DNA of 64,000 bases from Lactobacillus isalae (GCF_947539375.1 NZ_OX443569.1:1488001-1552000); one strand, 5' to 3'; shown: positions 19,136 through 29,176, counted from the first letter of the stretch. Program-made: numbers and translations. The notes: generated by a model not told the origin, from the letters alone.

Positions 19136-19780
19136 GTGAAACGATTTTTTAAAACAATTCTAGTTCTAGCCTTTCTGTTTATAGGACTGGACTTTGCTTA
19201 TCAAAAAGCCGCCCCAGAAATTGAAAAAACTTTTGGAACTAGAAACCCGCTCCCATATCTAACAGCCAAAGTCCAACAGTTTATTTCACCTGAAAAAATT
19301 CAAAATGACGATAAAAATGCCGATAGTGATAAAGGTCATACTTTCGAGACCAATACAGCAACAGTCTATCTCGACCTCTCTGATCCAACTCTCAAGCAAG
19401 CAGCGATGGATGGTATTAATATTTGGAATAATACAGGTGCCTTTACTTTCAAAACAACAAATGATAAAAATAATGCAAAAATAATTATTAAAGCGATGGA
19501 TGATGGTCAAACTAACGCTGCTGGTCTAACTGATACGCAATATAATTCTTTAACCGGTCATTTAATTAAGGCTACTGTTAATTTAAATTCATATTATCTC
19601 TTAAATCCAAGCTATGGCTATAATCACGGCCGAATCGTCAATACCGTTGAACATGAACTAGGGCATGCTATCGGTTTAGGACACAAAGATGGCATTTCAG
19701 TTATGTATCCTCAAGGATCTTTTTACACAATTCAACCAAGCGATGTTGAAGACGTTAGAAAATTATATAAAGAACAATAA
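19136..19780 (+). CDS. Matrixin-family zinc metalloprotease, secreted or membrane anchored
   Basis: A 214-residue protein with an N-terminal hydrophobic segment (residues 7-22) and a short C-terminal metzincin domain. HEHELGHAIGLGHKDG supplies zinc ligands His173, His177 and His183 with catalytic Glu174; the Met-turn is VMYP at about 190. It is an extracellular protease of unknown target. The start is GTG 19136 after a weak GAGATGAGA site. It shares a bidirectional terminator with the small membrane-protein gene downstream. Confidence 0.87.
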   Translation: MKRFFKTILVLAFLFIGLDFAYQKAAPEIEKTFGTRNPLPYLTAKVQQFISPEKIQNDDKNADSDKGHTFETNTATVYLDLSDPTLKQAAMDGINIWNNTGAFTFKTTNDKNNAKIIIKAMDDGQTNAAGLTDTQYNSLTGHLIKATVNLNSYYLLNPSYGYNHGRIVNTVEHELGHAIGLGHKDGISVMYPQGSFYTIQPSDVEDVRKLYKEQ

Positions 19781-19813
19781 GAGCGATTCTACTTTGAGAA
19801 CCGCTCTTATTTT
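19779..19813. terminator. Bidirectional terminator
   Basis: AAGAGCG-TTCT stem arms with a single mismatch, A-rich and T-rich flanks on either side, between two convergent genes. Confidence 0.8.
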
Positions 19814-19989
19814 GCATTTTTCTTTTTTAATTGATATTGCTTTTTAAAATATGGAATCCAAAAGGTTACTACATAACCAACTGCAATCCCTACAAAAGTC
19901 CATACCATAATATTTTTGACAAACAAACCGATAAATAGACCAATTAAGCCAAAGATTCCAATAATAAAAGATTGATCGAGTTGTTTCAT
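19807..19989 (-). CDS. Small two-helix membrane protein
   Basis: Sixty residues, with hydrophobic helices at about 8-25 and 28-46 and a basic C-terminal tail (KKQYQLKKKNAK). An AACGAGG-type site precedes the ATG. No family is recognised and the function is unknown. The reading frame looks real because it has a ribosome site, a terminator and clear membrane topology. Confidence 0.6.
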   Translation of the reverse strand: MKQLDQSFIIGIFGLIGLFIGLFVKNIMVWTFVGIAVGYVVTFWIPYFKKQYQLKKKNAK

Positions 19990-20184
19990 TTTTCTAACCT
20001 CGTTTCTATTCCAATCATAGCAAAATCATTTAATTATAAGCATATTTTTAGACTTAGTTTTCCTCTCAATTTATAGTATATATTATAAACTGATTTCAAG
20101 AAATTTTACTGATATATCAGTAAATATAAAGTCTATACAAGATAAATACAAATTTCAAATAAAGAAAGGAATGGTATATCCTTT

Positions 20185-22869
20185 ATGGATAATCAGAAAC
20201 AACCTCCCTCGTATTCTCAAACAATAAATGAGTTATTTTCGAATTTAGAAACAAATTCTTCTGGCTTAAGTGAGCCAGAAGCTGCGAGACGATTAAAGAA
20301 ATATGGTCCTAATGCTCTAGCCGAAAAGCCACCAAAATCAGTTTTAATGATGCTCAAAGAACAGATCATTGACCCTATGATTCTGATTTTACTAGGAGCA
20401 GCTGTTTTTTCTGCTATTTTAAACGAATGGGTGGAAGCAGGTGTGATTTTCTTTATCGTTGTAGTTAACTCAATCATTGGCATTATCCAAGAAAAGAAAG
20501 CACAGTCTTCTCTTGCAGCCCTTAAAACTATGAGTGCGCCAACAGCTACAGTTATTCGTGATGGCATGGATAAAATCATCCCTGCTAACGAATTAGTTAT
20601 TGGCGACCTTGTGAGCTTAGCTAGTGGTGACATGGTACCCGCGGACTTGCGATTAACTCAATCAGCTAACTTAAAAATTGCAGAAGCTTCTTTAACGGGA
20701 GAATCTATTGCTAGCGAAAAGAATGCGAATGCTGTTCTTTCACCAGACTGTCCCCTAGGAGATAGAAAAAATATGGCTTACACTTCTTCAATCGTTACTT
20801 ATGGTCGAGGAAGCGGAATTGTAACTAAAACCGGGATGGATACCGAGATCGGTCAAATTGCTGGCATGCTCGAAAATAATGATACTGACGATACACCACT
20901 TAAACGTAAACTTAATGCAGTAGGTAAAATTTTAACAATCATTGGTTTAATTATCTGCGTGTTAATTTTTGCAATTGGTGCCTTTTATGGTCGTCCACTT
21001 TTACCCCAATTTTTGGTAGCCATTTCTTTAGCTATTTCAATTATCCCAGAGGGTCTGCCAGCAACAGCAACAATCATTATGGCACTTGGCGTGCAACGAA
21101 TGGCAAAGCAACATGCCTTAATTAAGAAGTTACCAGCTGTTGAAACTCTAGGAAATGCGACGGTTATTTGTTCTGATAAGACAGGAACATTAACGCTAAA
21201 TAAAATGACTGTAACTCATTTGGCTAATGGTGATGATTTCCTTAATAAAAAAGTTCTAAGTGTAGAAAAAATAAGTAAAAATTCTAATTCATATAAGCAA
21301 TTAATTTATGCATCTAGCCTGTGTAATGATGCTAGCTTTAATTTAGATAATCCTAAAGAAGCAATCGGAGATCCAACTGAAAGTGCACTCCTTCCTTTAG
21401 CACAAGATTTAGGTTATTCAGCTCTTAACTTAAGAAAAGAATATCCAAGGCTTAGCGAATGTCCTTTCGATTCAATTAGGAAGAGAATGACTACGGTTCA
21501 TGAAATAAGCAATGAATATGTTGCATACACTAAAGGTGCTTTAGATGAATTACTACCACTTTGCGACTACATTCTCACAAGCAATGGTACGCGTAGGTTA
21601 ACTAAAGCTGATAAAGACAATATCCTTGCCTTATCACATAAAATGGCTGATCAAGCATTGAGAGTTCTAGGATTTGCAAGTAAAAACATTTTAAACTTAC
21701 CTCAAGAAGATGAAGATATAGAGCAGCAGTTAGTTTTCTTAGGTGCTGTTGGTATGATTGACCCTGCTAGAGATGAAGTTAAAGCATCTATTAAGATGGC
21801 TCGTGAAGCGGGAATTAAAACAATCATGATCACAGGAGATCATAAAAGCACAGCAGTCGCTATTGCTAAAAATTTAGGTATTTATATTAATGGAAACACT
21901 GTTATTTCAGGAACTGAACTAAATGAAATGACAGACAAGCAATTAGATCAAGCAGTTAAATCTACCACCGTTTTTGCCCGCGTTTCACCAAATGATAAAT
22001 TAAGAATTATCCAAAGCCTAAAGCGAAATGATGAAGTTGTAGCAATGACAGGCGATGGAGTTAATGACTCACCCGCCTTAAAAGCTGCTGATATCGGAGT
22101 TGCCATGGGGATTGGTGGTACAGATGTTGCCAAAGATGTTTCAGACATGATTTTACTTAATGACAGCTTTACAACAATTACAGCTGCCATTAAAGAAGGT
22201 CGAAAAGTATACCGCAATATTCAGAAAGTAATTCAATTCTTACTCGTTGGTAATATTGCAGAAATTACCACTCTATTTGTAGCTACAATCTTCAACTGGG
22301 ATGCACCCCTACTTGCCGTTCATATTCTCTGGGTTAACCTGGCTACCGCTAGCTTGCCTGCTTTAGCATTAGGGGTTGATCCAGCAAGTAAAAATATCAT
22401 GAAACATAAACCAGTAAAAACTGGAACCTTATTTGAAAGAGATCTTATCTGGCGCGTCATTAGTCAGGGAATATTTGTTGCCTTGATGACCTTGTTAGCT
22501 TACTGGATAGGCGCAACTTTCGATAATCCAATTGCTGGTCAAACAATGGCGTTCTGTGTTTTAGCCTTATCTCAAATGCTTCGGGCATTTAACCAGCATT
22601 CTAATACTGATCCAATTTGGGTTAGAGGAAATAAAATGAATGTTTGGCTAATAGTTTCTTTTATTGTTTCAGCCATTTTAATGGGAATTATTCTCTTTAC
22701 CCCTAACTTACAATCTATGTTTCACTTAACTGATCTTAGTGTCAGACAGTGGCTAGTAGTAATTATCCTTTCCTTATTCTCAATCTTACAAGTTGAAATT
22801 ACTAAGTTAATTAAGCGACTAAGTAGAGTTAGACAAAAAGATCGCAAATTACAAACAGCTACTGACTAA
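20185..22869 (+). CDS. Cation-translocating P-type ATPase (Ca2+/SERCA-like, type II)
   Basis: An 894-residue P2-type ATPase with an N-terminal cation-ATPase domain, TGES (about 171) in the actuator domain, the phosphorylated Asp of DKTGTLT (about 331) and TGDGVND (about 622). Membrane segments come in 2+2+6 order, with the PEGLP motif in M4. This fits the bacterial Ca2+ pumps that export calcium. Ion choice (Ca2+ or Mn2+) is inferred. The only upstream purine site, AAAGGA, is 14 nt from the ATG, so translation may be weak. Monocistronic, with a hairpin at 22963-22990. Confidence 0.88.
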   Translation: MDNQKQPPSYSQTINELFSNLETNSSGLSEPEAARRLKKYGPNALAEKPPKSVLMMLKEQIIDPMILILLGAAVFSAILNEWVEAGVIFFIVVVNSIIGIIQEKKAQSSLAALKTMSAPTATVIRDGMDKIIPANELVIGDLVSLASGDMVPADLRLTQSANLKIAEASLTGESIASEKNANAVLSPDCPLGDRKNMAYTSSIVTYGRGSGIVTKTGMDTEIGQIAGMLENNDTDDTPLKRKLNAVGKILTIIGLIICVLIFAIGAFYGRPLLPQFLVAISLAISIIPEGLPATATIIMALGVQRMAKQHALIKKLPAVETLGNATVICSDKTGTLTLNKMTVTHLANGDDFLNKKVLSVEKISKNSNSYKQLIYASSLCNDASFNLDNPKEAIGDPTESALLPLAQDLGYSALNLRKEYPRLSECPFDSIRKRMTTVHEISNEYVAYTKGALDELLPLCDYILTSNGTRRLTKADKDNILALSHKMADQALRVLGFASKNILNLPQEDEDIEQQLVFLGAVGMIDPARDEVKASIKMAREAGIKTIMITGDHKSTAVAIAKNLGIYINGNTVISGTELNEMTDKQLDQAVKSTTVFARVSPNDKLRIIQSLKRNDEVVAMTGDGVNDSPALKAADIGVAMGIGGTDVAKDVSDMILLNDSFTTITAAIKEGRKVYRNIQKVIQFLLVGNIAEITTLFVATIFNWDAPLLAVHILWVNLATASLPALALGVDPASKNIMKHKPVKTGTLFERDLIWRVISQGIFVALMTLLAYWIGATFDNPIAGQTMAFCVLALSQMLRAFNQHSNTDPIWVRGNKMNVWLIVSFIVSAILMGIILFTPNLQSMFHLTDLSVRQWLVVIILSLFSILQVEITKLIKRLSRVRQKDRKLQTATD

Positions 22870-22962
22870 TCCTAATATATTAACGTCACTTAGCTGAGCA
22901 TATTTTTCGACTTAATGACAATTAACTTATATAATATAAGTGTAAATTTAACACTTACAACT

Positions 22963-23001
22963 AGCATAAAGACTTAAAAATCTTTATGCTTTCCACTTTT
23001 T
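22963..23001 (+). terminator. Probable terminator of the P-type ATPase gene
   Basis: Perfect 10-bp stem AGCATAAAGA / TCTTTATGCT, 8-nt loop, then TTCCACTTTTT, so the T-run is interrupted. Confidence 0.6.
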
Positions 23002-23032
23002 AATAATCAAAATAATCGGTATCGTAGATACT

Positions 23033-23074
23033 AAAAAAGCCAAATTACTCACTTTTGAGTAGTTTGGCTTTTTT
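23033..23074 (-). terminator. Terminator of the RpiR-family gene
   Basis: An 18-bp stem with few mismatches (AAAGCCAAATTACTC / GAGTAGTTTGGCTTT) and T6 on both strands. Confidence 0.88.
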
Positions 23075-23079
23075 GTGCT

Positions 23080-23898
23080 CTAAATAGATTTTTTCATTAC
23101 TTCTGACAAAGCTCGCTCTTTAATTTTATCGACATCAACCTTGTTGAGCTTTTCATATTCCCTAGCTAAAACGTCGCACAAATATAATTGCGATACCTGT
23201 CCTGCTACTGTACCAATATTCATAAATTCGCTAACTGACGTCTGCAAACTTACATCCCCTAGTTGAGCAATCGGAGATGATAGATCGTTAGTAATTGAAA
23301 TAATTTTTGCTCCATATTTTTGAGCTACTTTTAAAGATTGGTAAGTATCTTTAGTATGACCTGAGAGAGACAATCCTACTACTACATCATCCTTATTTAG
23401 CAAGGTTGCAACTTGAACTTGAATATGAGGATCCGATTCAGCATTAGCAATTAATCCTATTCTAAGCCAAGTTCTCTCATAGTCTCGCGCCGATTCTCCT
23501 GAATGTCCCAGACCAAAAATATGAATTCTTTTTGCCTGTGCTAATAACCCCACAGCTTTATTGAGCGTCACCGGATTAATTAATTCTTCCGTTTTTTGAA
23601 TTGAAGCTACCAAAATTTTGCTACTTGATTCAAAAGTTGTTTCTTCTCCCTCATGCTCTTTTGCAGGGATCATCATTGAATCTTGTGCTAAAGCAATTTT
23701 TAGATCAGAAAAACCTGAATAACCTAGTTTTTTACATAATCTAACGATCGTTGCATCTCCAGTATTGGTTGCCTTTCCCAGTGACTTAATAGTGTCATAA
23801 ATCACGCGCTCAGTATGCGAAGCAATATAGTTAGCTAACTTGTTTTCTGACCTAGTTAATTTGTCTTTATTTTGGTTATAGATCTGTATAAATTCCAT
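23080..23898 (-). CDS. RpiR/MurR-family regulator of the amino-sugar locus
   Basis: A 272-residue regulator: helix-turn-helix at about 1-77 (TGDATIVRLCKKLGYSGFSDL), SIS domain at about 115-250 (HIFGLGHSGESARDYE, VVGLSLSGHTKDTY). It is divergent from nanE and a PTS permease, so it probably senses ManNAc-6P or GlcNAc-6P and controls them. A 26-bp palindrome lying over the nanE ribosome site is the obvious operator candidate. Full-length, ATG start. Confidence 0.9.
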   Translation of the reverse strand: MEFIQIYNQNKDKLTRSENKLANYIASHTERVIYDTIKSLGKATNTGDATIVRLCKKLGYSGFSDLKIALAQDSMMIPAKEHEGEETTFESSSKILVASIQKTEELINPVTLNKAVGLLAQAKRIHIFGLGHSGESARDYERTWLRIGLIANAESDPHIQVQVATLLNKDDVVVGLSLSGHTKDTYQSLKVAQKYGAKIISITNDLSSPIAQLGDVSLQTSVSEFMNIGTVAGQVSQLYLCDVLAREYEKLNKVDVDKIKERALSEVMKKSI

Positions 23899-23939
23899 TT
23901 TCTCACGTCCTGTCCTAATAACTATATCATGGTTTTATA

Positions 23940-24018
23940 AGAAAACGCTTGCATAATATTTAAATTCATTATATTATTTTCTTGGGAGGAAAACTCCAAA
24001 ATAATATTAATTTGGAGT
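23940..24018 (+). promoter_or_regulatory. nanE-PTS promoter with cre-like site and operator palindrome
   Basis: -35 TTGCAT (23949-23954), 17-bp spacer, -10 TATTAT (23972-23977). A cre-like site, AGAAAACGCTTGCA (23940-23953, first base off consensus), overlaps the -35. A 26-bp palindrome at 23993-24018 (arms ACTCCAAA / TTTGGAGT) covers the GGAG ribosome site, so a bound repressor or an RNA hairpin would also hinder translation. Confidence 0.65.
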
Positions 24019-24028
24019 ATATTTACAA

Positions 24029-24721
24029 ATGAACAAGGAAGAATTCATCAACAAAATCCACGGTGGCTTAATTATCTCATGTCAAGCTCTACCTGGCGAA
24101 CCACTTTATACAGAAGAAGGTGGCATTATGCCACTCATGGCAAAAGCTGCTCAAGAAGCTGGTGCAACAGGTTTAAGAGCAAATTCTGTTAGAGATATTA
24201 AGCAAATCAAAGAAGTAGTCGACTTACCAATGATTGGAATTATTAAGCGAGACTACCCGCCTGAAAAGCCATATATTACTCCAACTATGAAAGAAGTAGA
24301 TGAATTAGTTGAAACTGACGTTGAAGTAATTGCCCTTGATTGTACCTTGCGACCAAGACATGATGGCAAAACCGTAGCTGAATTTATTAAAGAAATTAAA
24401 GCCAAATATCCAAATCAACTTTTAATGGCTGACACTTCAAACTTCGAAGAAGCAAAAAATGCTTATGAGGCCGGTGTTGACTTTGTTGGTACTACTCTTT
24501 CTGGATACACTGAAGAAAGTCCTAAAACTGATCATCCAGACTTTGATCTAATCAAAGCCTTAGTTGACGCAGGTTTACCTGTAATTGCCGAAGGTAAAAT
24601 TCATAGTCCAGAACAATTAAAGCAAGTTATCGATATCAACCCAGCGGGAATTGTAGTTGGTGGCGCAATCACTCGTCCACTTCAAATTGCCAAAACTTTT
24701 ACTTCAGTCTTTGAAAAATAA
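24029..24721 (+). CDS. nanE: N-acetylmannosamine-6-phosphate 2-epimerase
   Basis: Converts ManNAc-6P to GlcNAc-6P in sialic acid and amino-sugar use. The 230-residue TIM barrel carries the family blocks [35 protein letters not shown] and [10 protein letters not shown], which hold the catalytic Lys and Glu. No sialate lyase or kinase is near; instead the next gene is a PTS permease, suggesting that ManNAc enters as ManNAc-6P and is epimerised directly. The two genes are 26 bp apart and share one promoter. Confidence 0.93.
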   Translation: MNKEEFINKIHGGLIISCQALPGEPLYTEEGGIMPLMAKAAQEAGATGLRANSVRDIKQIKEVVDLPMIGIIKRDYPPEKPYITPTMKEVDELVETDVEVIALDCTLRPRHDGKTVAEFIKEIKAKYPNQLLMADTSNFEEAKNAYEAGVDFVGTTLSGYTEESPKTDHPDFDLIKALVDAGLPVIAEGKIHSPEQLKQVIDINPAGIVVGGAITRPLQIAKTFTSVFEK

Positions 24722-24747
24722 AAAGCATAACGAAATGAGGCTTAATC

Positions 24748-26823
24748 ATGTCTAAGAAATTCTCTCATATGGGGCAGGCCTTTTCCCAGCTAGGTCAAGC
24801 CTTCATGCTTCCAATTGCTATTCTACCGGTAGCTGGTCTACTTCTAGGACTAGGTGGCGCCTTAACTAATAAGGCAGCCGTTACTGCTTATCCTTGGCTT
24901 AACCAAGAATGGCTTCAAACAATTCTAAAAGTTATGAACTTTGCCGGTAGCGCGGTCTTTAACAACTTAGCACTTATTTTCTCAATTGGTTTAGCTGTCG
25001 GCCTAGCTAAAGGAGATAAAGGAACTGCCGGTCTAGCAGGCGGCGTTGCTTACTTAGTTTACACAGCTACAATTTCAGGTTTACTGCAAATGTTTTCACC
25101 TAAAAACACTATTGATACAGGTGTTTTAGGAGCAATTGTAATTGGATGCGTAGTTGCTTATCTTCACAACCACTATCGTAAAGTTGAACTACCTCAATTT
25201 TTAGGCTTCTTTGGCGGGTCAAGATTTATTCCGATTATCTCGTCACTTGCAGCCATTGTCATTGGTGCCATCTTCTTTATCATTTGGCCACCAATCCAAA
25301 GTGGATTAACCAGTGCAGGTTACGCAATTGCAAAAATGGGAAGCTTTGGTAGTTTCTTATATGGATTTTTACTCCGTTTAACTGGTGCAGTTGGTCTTCA
25401 CCATACTATCTATCCAATGTTTTGGTACACGGCCTTAGGTGGAACTGCCGATGTTGCAGGTAAAACTGTGGTCGGCGCGCAAAATATTTTCTTTGCACAA
25501 TTAGCTGACCCTAACCACCATGGCTTATTTACCTACGGTACAAGATTTTTTGCTGGTCGTTTTGCCACAATGATGTTTGGTCTTCCAGGGGCTGCCTTAG
25601 CAATGTACCTTTGCTTGCCTAAGAGAAATCGTAAGACGAGCGGCGGTTTATACCTTTCAGGTGGTTTAACTTCTTTCTTAACTGGTATTACCGAACCTAT
25701 TGAATATACCTTCTTATTCGTAGCACCTTGGCTATACGTTATCCATGCCTTTCTTGACGGTTGCTCATTCTATGTAGCCGATATCATGAATATTAGAATT
25801 GGTAACTCATTCTCTGGTGGTTTAATTGACTACTTGCTATTCGGTGTTTTACAAGGAAGAGATAAGACCAATTGGCCAAACGTCTTAATCATGGGAGTTA
25901 TTTGGTTCTTCCTTTACTTCTTTGTCTTTACTTTTTGTATTAAAAAATTCCATGTCGGCATTCCCGGAATGGTTGTCGAAGAAAATCAAGCTGCTGATCA
26001 AATTATGGCAGCAGGTCCTAAGACTGATGACAAGCTTTACAATGAATCATGTGAAATCATTTCAGCATTAGGCGGCTTAGATAATATTGAAACCGTCTCT
26101 GCCTGTGCTACAAGATTGAGAGTCTCCTTAAAAGATAATAGTTTAGTCAACGATGACGTCTTTAAGATGCTGGGTGCTCCTGGCGTATTGAAAGTTGCTG
26201 GAGGAGTTCAAGCAATCTTTGGTGGAAAAGCCGACCTTTACAGCCAAGAAATTAATGACATTATCACTCATCCTGACATGCAGCCAGCAAGTAATCCACA
26301 AGTGGATAAAGTCAATAAATCTACTTCTGTTAAAACAGAAGCTGTCCACAAATCAGAAAAAGTTATTTTTAAAGCTCCTGTAAAAGGAAAATTTGAAGAT
26401 ATTACTCAAGTTAAAGATGAAGTATTCTCGCAAAAAATGATGGGTGAAGGTTTCGCAATTGAACCAGAAAACGGCAAAATTTATAGTCCTGTTAATGCTA
26501 CAGTAGTCTCAATATTTAAGACTAAACATGCTATTGGACTTAAAACAGAATCAGGTCTAGAAGTAATGCTTCACCTCGGAATAGATACAGTTGAACTTCA
26601 AGGTAAACCATTTACAATGAAGGTAAAAGAAGGTGACAAAGTTACTCCTGATACTCAATTAATTGAAATGGATTTGAAACAAATTAAAGATACTGGAAAA
26701 GATCCAACTGTAATGACTTTAATTACTAATAGCAACGATAGAGTTTCACAAGTTGAAGATATTGTGACAAGTGGACAAATAGTTGAAGCACATAATGATG
26801 TCTACTCCGTTTTAACTAAATAA
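24748..26823 (+). CDS. PTS EIICBA permease, glucose/GlcNAc superfamily
   Basis: A 691-residue fused permease. The EIIC membrane domain (about 1-410) has GITEPIEYTFLF near 315. The EIIB domain (about 425-505) has the phospho-Cys in SACATRLRVS at about 453. The EIIA domain (about 540-690) has the phospho-His in MLHLGIDTVEL at about 609. Cotranscription with nanE suggests the substrate is N-acetylmannosamine or a related amino sugar; glucose itself is less likely but not excluded. Terminator at 26843-26874. Confidence 0.9.
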   Translation: MSKKFSHMGQAFSQLGQAFMLPIAILPVAGLLLGLGGALTNKAAVTAYPWLNQEWLQTILKVMNFAGSAVFNNLALIFSIGLAVGLAKGDKGTAGLAGGVAYLVYTATISGLLQMFSPKNTIDTGVLGAIVIGCVVAYLHNHYRKVELPQFLGFFGGSRFIPIISSLAAIVIGAIFFIIWPPIQSGLTSAGYAIAKMGSFGSFLYGFLLRLTGAVGLHHTIYPMFWYTALGGTADVAGKTVVGAQNIFFAQLADPNHHGLFTYGTRFFAGRFATMMFGLPGAALAMYLCLPKRNRKTSGGLYLSGGLTSFLTGITEPIEYTFLFVAPWLYVIHAFLDGCSFYVADIMNIRIGNSFSGGLIDYLLFGVLQGRDKTNWPNVLIMGVIWFFLYFFVFTFCIKKFHVGIPGMVVEENQAADQIMAAGPKTDDKLYNESCEIISALGGLDNIETVSACATRLRVSLKDNSLVNDDVFKMLGAPGVLKVAGGVQAIFGGKADLYSQEINDIITHPDMQPASNPQVDKVNKSTSVKTEAVHKSEKVIFKAPVKGKFEDITQVKDEVFSQKMMGEGFAIEPENGKIYSPVNATVVSIFKTKHAIGLKTESGLEVMLHLGIDTVELQGKPFTMKVKEGDKVTPDTQLIEMDLKQIKDTGKDPTVMTLITNSNDRVSQVEDIVTSGQIVEAHNDVYSVLTK

Positions 26824-26842
26824 TAAATATAGGATTACAATC

Positions 26843-26874
26843 AAAAAATGCACCCCATACGAGGTGCATTTTTC
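26843..26874. terminator. Bidirectional terminator between the PTS gene and the ExoIII-like gene
   Basis: AAAAATGCACC / GGTGCATTTTT stem with an 8-nt loop, between convergent genes. Confidence 0.85.
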
Positions 26875-26888
26875 TTTAACTGCTAAAA

Positions 26889-27656
26889 CTAATCTCTAGT
26901 TTTAATATCTAGATCTAATTCAATTGGGCAGTGATCAGATCCCATAATATTGCTTAAGATCTTAGCATTTGTCAATTTATCTTCTAGATTATTCGATACT
27001 AAGAAGTAATCTAATCTCCAGCCAATATTCTTTTCACGAGCATCTTCACGATAACTCCAATAAGTATATTGGACTTCATCTGGGTGGAAGTAACGGAAAG
27101 TATCAATAAAGCCTGCATTCAATAATTCATTAAATTCTTTTCTTTCAATGCCAGTAAAGCCAGCACGGTGACGATTGTCTTCAGGTTCAGCTAAATCAAT
27201 TTTCTTATCTGCTATTCCCATATCTCCGCCAATAATTACTGGTTTATATTGCATAAGCTTAGTTACATAGTTCCGAAATGCTTGTGCCCATAATTCTCTA
27301 AAGTCTAATCTCTGTAACTTTTCGCCAGAAAATGGAGCTTGAACATTAATAAAGTAAAAGTTAGAAAATTCTAATGTAATACTTCTACCTTCTCCATCAA
27401 CTTCTGGGACTCCAAAACCGTTAGCCACTGTAATTGGTTTTTCTTTGGTAAATACAGCAGTGCCAGCATAGCCTTTACGGTTTTTGGCATAATTCCAATA
27501 TTGATAATACCCAGGTAAGTCAACATGCACTTCGTTTGGTTCAAGACGAGTATCTTGAATTGCAAAGATATCTGCATTTAAATTTGTAAATGTATTAACA
27601 AAACCATGCCGTAAAGCTGCTCTTAAGCCGTTTACATTCCAAGACATTAATTTCAT
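26889..27656 (-). CDS. Exodeoxyribonuclease III-like (EEP family) protein with altered catalytic residues
   Basis: A 255-residue protein of the ExoIII/AP-endonuclease fold: SWNVNGLRAALR at the start, RLDYFLVS at 214-221 and SDHCPIEL at 240-247 are normal. Key positions differ: the metal Glu of QETK is Asp35 (QDTR), the catalytic Tyr of YTPNS is Gln106 (VQAPFS), and the Asn of GDFN is Gly147 (GDMG). Asp145, Asp216 and His242 remain. Activity may be weak or changed. ATG 27656 is chosen because the protein family starts here; the ATG and upstream codons to 27677 have no better site. Monocistronic. Confidence 0.8.
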   Translation of the reverse strand: MKLMSWNVNGLRAALRHGFVNTFTNLNADIFAIQDTRLEPNEVHVDLPGYYQYWNYAKNRKGYAGTAVFTKEKPITVANGFGVPEVDGEGRSITLEFSNFYFINVQAPFSGEKLQRLDFRELWAQAFRNYVTKLMQYKPVIIGGDMGIADKKIDLAEPEDNRHRAGFTGIERKEFNELLNAGFIDTFRYFHPDEVQYTYWSYREDAREKNIGWRLDYFLVSNNLEDKLTNAKILSNIMGSDHCPIELDLDIKTRD

Positions 27657-27742
27657 AATAATTCTTCTTTCCATCATAAAATAATAGGTCTCATCAACTC
27701 AATTGTACAAACTTACTTCACATAGATGAAATATTTCGAACT

Positions 27743-27783
27743 AAAAAATCAGATTAACGTAAAATATGTTAATCTGATTTTTT
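27743..27783 (-). terminator. Terminator of the small membrane-protein gene
   Basis: AAATCAGATTAAC / GTTAATCTGATTT, 9-nt loop and T6, immediately after the stop at 27785. Confidence 0.85.
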
Positions 27784-27784
27784 C

Positions 27785-28129
27785 TTATCTTGTTTTCAAA
27801 TGCCAAACAAAGAAACCTATTCCAATGATCAAAGCTAAAATTCCATTCCAAACTAAGCCAGCATAAGTACCACCAAAAAATCCTAAAATTCCAGCGACAA
27901 TCATCATAGCCAATCCTGCTATATCTCCACCTAAGCCATCGCTATTTTCAGTTGAAATATAAACAATTCCACTCGCCATAAATAAACCACAAAGTAAAAT
28001 TCCAATGATACCTGCTATCATATTTTTATCAGCAATTATCCCTAGGAATCCTCCTAATAAACCTTGAATAAATAGCCACACTGAATATACAATCATTAAA
28101 ATTCCGACAACTAATTTAGTAACTCTCAT
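27785..28129 (-). CDS. Four-helix membrane protein of unknown function
   Basis: A 114-residue protein with four hydrophobic helices (about 5-28, 36-56, 68-86, 91-110) and short loops. It is Gly/Ile rich and has no charged motif. The ATG at 28129 follows AAGAAGAGA at a good distance; the ATG at 28147 has no ribosome site. It recalls small DUF-type membrane proteins of lactobacilli but I cannot name the family. Divergent from another small membrane-protein gene. Confidence 0.65.
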   Translation of the reverse strand: MRVTKLVVGILMIVYSVWLFIQGLLGGFLGIIADKNMIAGIIGILLCGLFMASGIVYISTENSDGLGGDIAGLAMMIVAGILGFFGGTYAGLVWNGILALIIGIGFFVWHLKTR

Positions 28130-28227
28130 ATAAATCTCTTCTTTCATCTACTAAGGTAGTATACTTAGTCTTAATATTCAAAATTTTTGATACAATATTT
28201 CTATCATATGGAAAGACGAGAATCCTA

Positions 28228-28443
28228 ATGCAAATATTTGAAATGGTTGGTTTACTCATCTACTTAGTTTTAATTGTTATTATTGTAGGACGACAAATTA
28301 AAGTAAGTAGCGATTTTAGAAACAATAAGATTACTGAGCAACAACATCAAAAGTTAACTAAGAGAAACACTATTTTATTAGTTATAGTAGGAATTCTATT
28401 GATTTTATTTTTATACACACCTTTTAAGATTTTGATTTTTTAG
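28228..28443 (+). CDS. Small two-helix membrane protein
   Basis: Seventy-one residues with helices at about 5-22 and 47-70, joined by a charged cytoplasmic stretch (SDFRNNKITEQQHQKLTKRN). Only a weak GAAAGACGAGA site precedes the ATG. The next gene, a histidine phosphatase, starts 42 bp downstream with its own AAGGAG site, so they may be cotranscribed. Function unknown. Confidence 0.6.
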   Translation: MQIFEMVGLLIYLVLIVIIVGRQIKVSSDFRNNKITEQQHQKLTKRNTILLVIVGILLILFLYTPFKILIF

Positions 28444-28485
28444 GTTTGCTATAATCTAGTTAAGTAATTCAAGGAGATTTTTATA

Positions 28486-29136
28486 ATGAAAAGAATCTAT
28501 ATCGTCCGCCATGGTCAAACTTATATTAACCGCTATGATAAAATGCAAGGTTGGTGCGATACACCTTTAACTGATGAGGGAATTCAAGGTGCAAAAGATG
28601 CCGGTAAGGCTTTAAGTGACATTCCTTTTGATATTGCTATCTCAAGCGACTTAAAGAGAGCTAGCGATACGTGTGACTACATTATTAATGAAAATTGTAA
28701 CCGAGATGAATTGCAACATATCGCAACACCATTTTTCAGGGAACAATTCTATGGCTTTTTTGAAGGGATGAACTCTGACGAAGCTTGGCGTATGATCGGT
28801 GGTCCTCACGGCTATCCAAGAAGAGAGGACCTACTTAAAGAAGTTGATATTAATACTATTAAGGACTACATGAAAGAAGCAGATCCTTATCATGAAGCTG
28901 AAAATGCAGAAGAATATTGGAACCGTGTTACCAAAGGCTTTAACTTAATTAGTCAATTAGACGGTGCTGAAAATATTTTGCTTGTTACTCACGGTTTTAC
29001 CATTAGAAGTATCGTTTCTCGCTTTGCTCCTGGCGAATATAACTTAGCTCATGGTCCTAGAAATGCATCAATTACAATCATGAATATGACTGATAAAGAT
29101 ATGAAAATTGCTTCTTACAATAAAATGTCAGTTTAA
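28486..29136 (+). CDS. Histidine phosphatase family protein (phosphoglycerate-mutase-like)
   Basis: A 216-residue cytoplasmic phosphatase. RHGQTYINR near the start carries the phospho-accepting His9; SSDLKRASDT and VTHGFTIRS supply the second Arg and His. The branch is the broad-specificity phosphatase group rather than glycolytic GpmA, which is longer and has LNERHYG. Substrate unknown. A clean AAGGAG site lies 8 nt before ATG. Terminator at 29139-29175. Confidence 0.85.
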   Translation: MKRIYIVRHGQTYINRYDKMQGWCDTPLTDEGIQGAKDAGKALSDIPFDIAISSDLKRASDTCDYIINENCNRDELQHIATPFFREQFYGFFEGMNSDEAWRMIGGPHGYPRREDLLKEVDINTIKDYMKEADPYHEAENAEEYWNRVTKGFNLISQLDGAENILLVTHGFTIRSIVSRFAPGEYNLAHGPRNASITIMNMTDKDMKIASYNKMSV

Positions 29137-29138
29137 CG

Positions 29139-29175
29139 AAAAAAGACTTCACCATTTTTTTGATGAAGTCTTTTT
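29139..29175. terminator. Bidirectional terminator
   Basis: AAAAGACTTCA / TGAAGTCTTTTT stem between convergent genes. Confidence 0.82.
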
Positions 29176-29176
29176 C

